From contig SCTQ01000248.1 in the NCBI GenBank assembly GCA_004322345.1, positions 1-34,563 on the forward strand: a stretch of DNA of 34,563 nucleotides, in the 5' to 3' direction. This stretch comes from Aquabacterium sp. Lineage in GTDB: Bacteria; Pseudomonadota; Gammaproteobacteria; Burkholderiales; Burkholderiaceae_C. A model generated the notes under the pieces. The model did not search any database. It worked only from the letters and a program-made list of their open reading frames with translations, and was not told the origin of the DNA. Every line of letters begins with the position of its first letter. The stretch's first letter is position 1. Both the position numbers and the translations under genes were made by a program. This document shows, piece by piece, positions 32,116 through 34,563 of this stretch.

Positions 32116-33192
32116 TCAGCCGAAGAGCTTGGCCAGCGTCAGCAGCTTGTCGAAGGTGAGGTCGGGACTGCGCCGCAGGTTGCGCAACAGCGCGCCGAGG
32201 GCTGCAGGCGTCATGCGCGGGCGGGTGAAGCTGGCGGGCATCGGCGGCCCCCACTGCGACATCGCGTCCCGGCTGACCGGGTGGATGCCGGTGCGCAGGC
32301 CGGCCGTCAGCAGGTCGCCGTCGCAGTAGTGCTCGTGCTTGTCGCCCCAAGGGTCCTGCCAGTAGTCGAAGATCTGGCTGCCCAGGATGTGGCGGCCCAT
32401 GCCCCAGGCATGCTTCCAGCCGCGTTCGCGCAGCACGCGCTGGCCCATGCCCACCGCATCGGTGTCCACGACCTCGTAGGCGCTGTGGCTGTACAGCGGC
32501 ATGAAGCCCTGGGCCAGGGCCAGCGTGTGATGGTCCGCAGGCGTGTCGCCCAGGTCCAGCCGCATGAAGGCCACGGCCGGCGAGCCGTCGGGCAGCACCT
32601 GCACGTCGCTGGGGATCAGGCCCAGGTGCTGGGTGTACCAGGCGGACGTGGCCTGGAAGTCCGCCAGCTCCAGCACGACGTGGCCCAGCCGCAGCACCTC
32701 GGGCGGCTCGGCCGGCAGGCGCTGGAATGCATCGACCCGCGCCACGGCGCGGCCGACGTTCCAGGTCAGCAGCGCCCGGTGAGGCAGTACATCGGCCGGC
32801 TGCTGGTTCCAGACGATTTCCACCGTGAAGCCCGACGGGTCGACCAGCGTCAGCATCTCGCCCCCACCGGGGCGGTCGGCCCTGACGATGGGAGAGGCAC
32901 CGGGCAAGCGGGACAGCTTCAGCAGGTCTTGGCGCGAGGCCACCGCGAACCCCATTCCGACGAAGCGCGCCTGGCGTGCCCGCCGCGCGCGATAGCAGTA
33001 CGCCGCCGGCGCGGTGCCGCGCAGGTAGAGCTCGTCAGGCGTGCGCAGGGTCGTCCGCAGGCCGAAGTCCCGCAGGAAGGCCTCGGTGCGGTCCAGGTCC
33101 GGCCGCTCGAACATCAGGTGGGTGAGGGCGATGGCCTTCACCGTGGGGTTGGGGTGGCGCGCGGGCTGGGCGGTGGCCAGGCGAAGCGTCAT
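32116..33192 (-). CDS. two-domain VOC/extradiol ring-cleavage dioxygenase-like protein
   Basis: Repeated VOC modules: ALTHLMFERPDLDRTEAFLRDFGL and LGHVVLELADFQATSAWYTQHLGL; metal ligands GH, DHHTLAL and Glu in DPWGDKHEHYCDGD. Confidence 0.88.
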   Translation of the reverse strand: MTLRLATAQPARHPNPTVKAIALTHLMFERPDLDRTEAFLRDFGLRTTLRTPDELYLRGTAPAAYCYRARRARQARFVGMGFAVASRQDLLKLSRLPGASPIVRADRPGGGEMLTLVDPSGFTVEIVWNQQPADVLPHRALLTWNVGRAVARVDAFQRLPAEPPEVLRLGHVVLELADFQATSAWYTQHLGLIPSDVQVLPDGSPAVAFMRLDLGDTPADHHTLALAQGFMPLYSHSAYEVVDTDAVGMGQRVLRERGWKHAWGMGRHILGSQIFDYWQDPWGDKHEHYCDGDLLTAGLRTGIHPVSRDAMSQWGPPMPASFTRPRMTPAALGALLRNLRRSPDLTFDKLLTLAKLFG

Positions 33193-34199
33193 GGCTGCCG
33201 TTCCTGGCGGCGCTCGGCCGATGGCTGCGCGCGGGGGTCGCCCCAGGTCTGGCGCGGAATGGCTGAGCTCGTGCCGCCCAGACCCAGCCTGGCGGCCGAC
33301 ACGGCGTTGTGCAGGGCCGAGCCGACCAGCTTGCAGGAGCTGGGGCTCTCGGGCTGCGCGCGCTGCAGGCGCTCGGCCGGATCGTGGTGCGGCAGGATGA
33401 TGGGGAACGCGCCGCCGCGCAGCGGGCCGCCGATCTGCGAGTCGTGCCGGAAGTGCACCGGCATGCGCTTGGCAGTGGGCTGGTAGGTCACGTCGTCGCC
33501 GGTCCAGCGCAGCGCCAGGGCGCGGCGGCGCCGCGTGCGCGAGAGGTTGCCGTAGGAGCCGTGCAGCGTCAGCGGATGGAAGGCCAGGAAATCCCCCGGC
33601 TCCATGTCCCAGTGCAGCAGCTCGTACTTGTCCAGGTTGGCGTTGATGTCCGGGATGTCGTCCATCTCCTCATCGATGATGGCCGCAACGTAGTCCGGAG
33701 ACAGGGCCTTGAAGCGCTGCGGCCACTTGTGCGAGCCCTTCACGTACAGCAGGCCGCTGTTGTCCTTGTTCACCGGGTCGAGCGGAATCCAGAACGAGGT
33801 GATCTGCTCGCCGCGGATGGGCCAGAAGCTGAGGTCCTGGTGCCAGGGCGTGGGCGCATCGGTGCCGGGCTCCTTGACGAACATCTGGTCGTAGAAGAAC
33901 CGCACCTCCTCGGACCGCATCAGGTCCCGGGCCCAGTGCGCGAACGGGCCGTAGTAGATGAGGTCACGCAGGACGTCCAGGCGCTTCCACAAGAAGATGT
34001 CCATCTTGTAGCCCTCGACCTTGCGCGACATGAAGCGCCCGATCATCGACGGGTCGCTGCGGGCCTGCTCCAGGCCTTCTTCCACCATCTCCAGCCAGTT
34101 CCGGTCGATGGCGCCGCGCAGCATCACGACGCCGTCCTCGTCGTAGCGTTGCAGCTCTTGCGGGGTCAGGCGGCGGACCGGTGTGGCGGGATATCCCAT
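33189..34199 (-). CDS. phytanoyl-CoA dioxygenase (PhyH) family Fe(II)/2-oxoglutarate oxygenase
   Basis: YDEDGVVMLRGAID, TPWHQDLSFWPI (HxD), LTLHGSYGNLSRTRRRRALALRW; ATGA overlap with the next gene. Confidence 0.93.
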   Translation of the reverse strand: MGYPATPVRRLTPQELQRYDEDGVVMLRGAIDRNWLEMVEEGLEQARSDPSMIGRFMSRKVEGYKMDIFLWKRLDVLRDLIYYGPFAHWARDLMRSEEVRFFYDQMFVKEPGTDAPTPWHQDLSFWPIRGEQITSFWIPLDPVNKDNSGLLYVKGSHKWPQRFKALSPDYVAAIIDEEMDDIPDINANLDKYELLHWDMEPGDFLAFHPLTLHGSYGNLSRTRRRRALALRWTGDDVTYQPTAKRMPVHFRHDSQIGGPLRGGAFPIILPHHDPAERLQRAQPESPSSCKLVGSALHNAVSAARLGLGGTSSAIPRQTWGDPRAQPSAERRQERQP

Positions 34200-34205
34200 G
34201 GTTTC

Positions 34206-34250
34206 TCAAACTTGATGAATGAATCAACATGATGATGTTATCAAGTTTGA
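34206..34250. promoter_or_regulatory. AT-rich operator-like inverted repeat in divergent intergenic region
   Basis: TCAAACTTGAT (34206-34216) and ATCAAGTTTGA (34240-34250): perfect 11-bp arms, 23-nt spacer; each arm contains a TCAA-NN-TTGA palindrome. Confidence 0.7.
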
Positions 34251-34428
34251 TTGTGCATAAGGATTTCCCGCGGGGCAGGCCCCGTGTCCAGGGAATGCCG
34301 CCCCCCCAGGGGCAGGTCTTGGCAGCCGAGCGCAAAGCCGACCTCCGCGGTCCGCGCAACGGCGGCTCACCGGAGATCCAGTACCCTTGTGCCTTTTGTC
34401 GGTCCCGCCTCCCAGGAAGCATCCCAAG

Positions 34429-34563
34429 ATGCCAACGTCGTCCAAGCTTCGTGCCCGCTCGTCATCGCAGTCGCCCATCAAGCGGGCCCAGGCCAAGGTC
34501 CCGGAGTCGGGTGCGCAGGAGCCGCTGGACGTCGGGCGCCGTGAGAGGCGCAAGCGCGACGCG
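34429..34563 (+). CDS. N-terminus of a probable TetR-family regulator, truncated by window end
   Basis: ATG 34429, open to edge: MPTSSKLRARSSSQSPIKRAQAKVPESGAQEPLDVGRRERRKRDA; the GRRERRKRDA stretch resembles the segment before TetR HTH domains; AGGAAG upstream. Absent from the ORF track because it has no stop in the window. Confidence 0.5.
   Translation, partial: MPTSSKLRARSSSQSPIKRAQAKVPESGAQEPLDVGRRERRKRDA

Overview
High-GC window (about 34.6 kb), probably from a Burkholderiales-like betaproteobacterium (inference from protein style only). It carries mostly chromosomal metabolic genes. I see no rRNA or tRNA, no CRISPR array and no recognisable transposase or phage module. Main blocks, left to right: isochorismatase-fold hydrolase; glutamine-dependent NAD+ synthetase; OmpA-like barrel; YbhB-type protein; mini PEP-CTERM protein; ABM monooxygenase; Tat-type cholesterol-oxidase-like GMC oxidoreductase; an MBL + SDR pair divergent from an AraC regulator; hemerythrin; an RHH regulator + PHB-depolymerase operon; a UvrA2-like ATPase; a PAS/HK/REC/REC/Hpt hybrid kinase whose PAS domain looks frameshifted; DUF421; Tat-type large catalase; exonuclease III; a thioredoxin-ArsA fusion; and a tight six-gene minus-strand operon (PhyH, extradiol/VOC, FAH, acyl-CoA ligase, MhpA-like hydroxylase, MDR) with a divergent, window-truncated TetR-like gene. 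The signals most worth a second look are: (i) a seven-unit array with exact 11-bp phasing directly upstream of the RHH gene; (ii) the six-gene putative catabolic operon and its paired palindromic operator; (iii) the orphan Trx-ArsA fusion; (iv) the PAS frameshift. All family calls come from reading motifs by eye; no database search was run.
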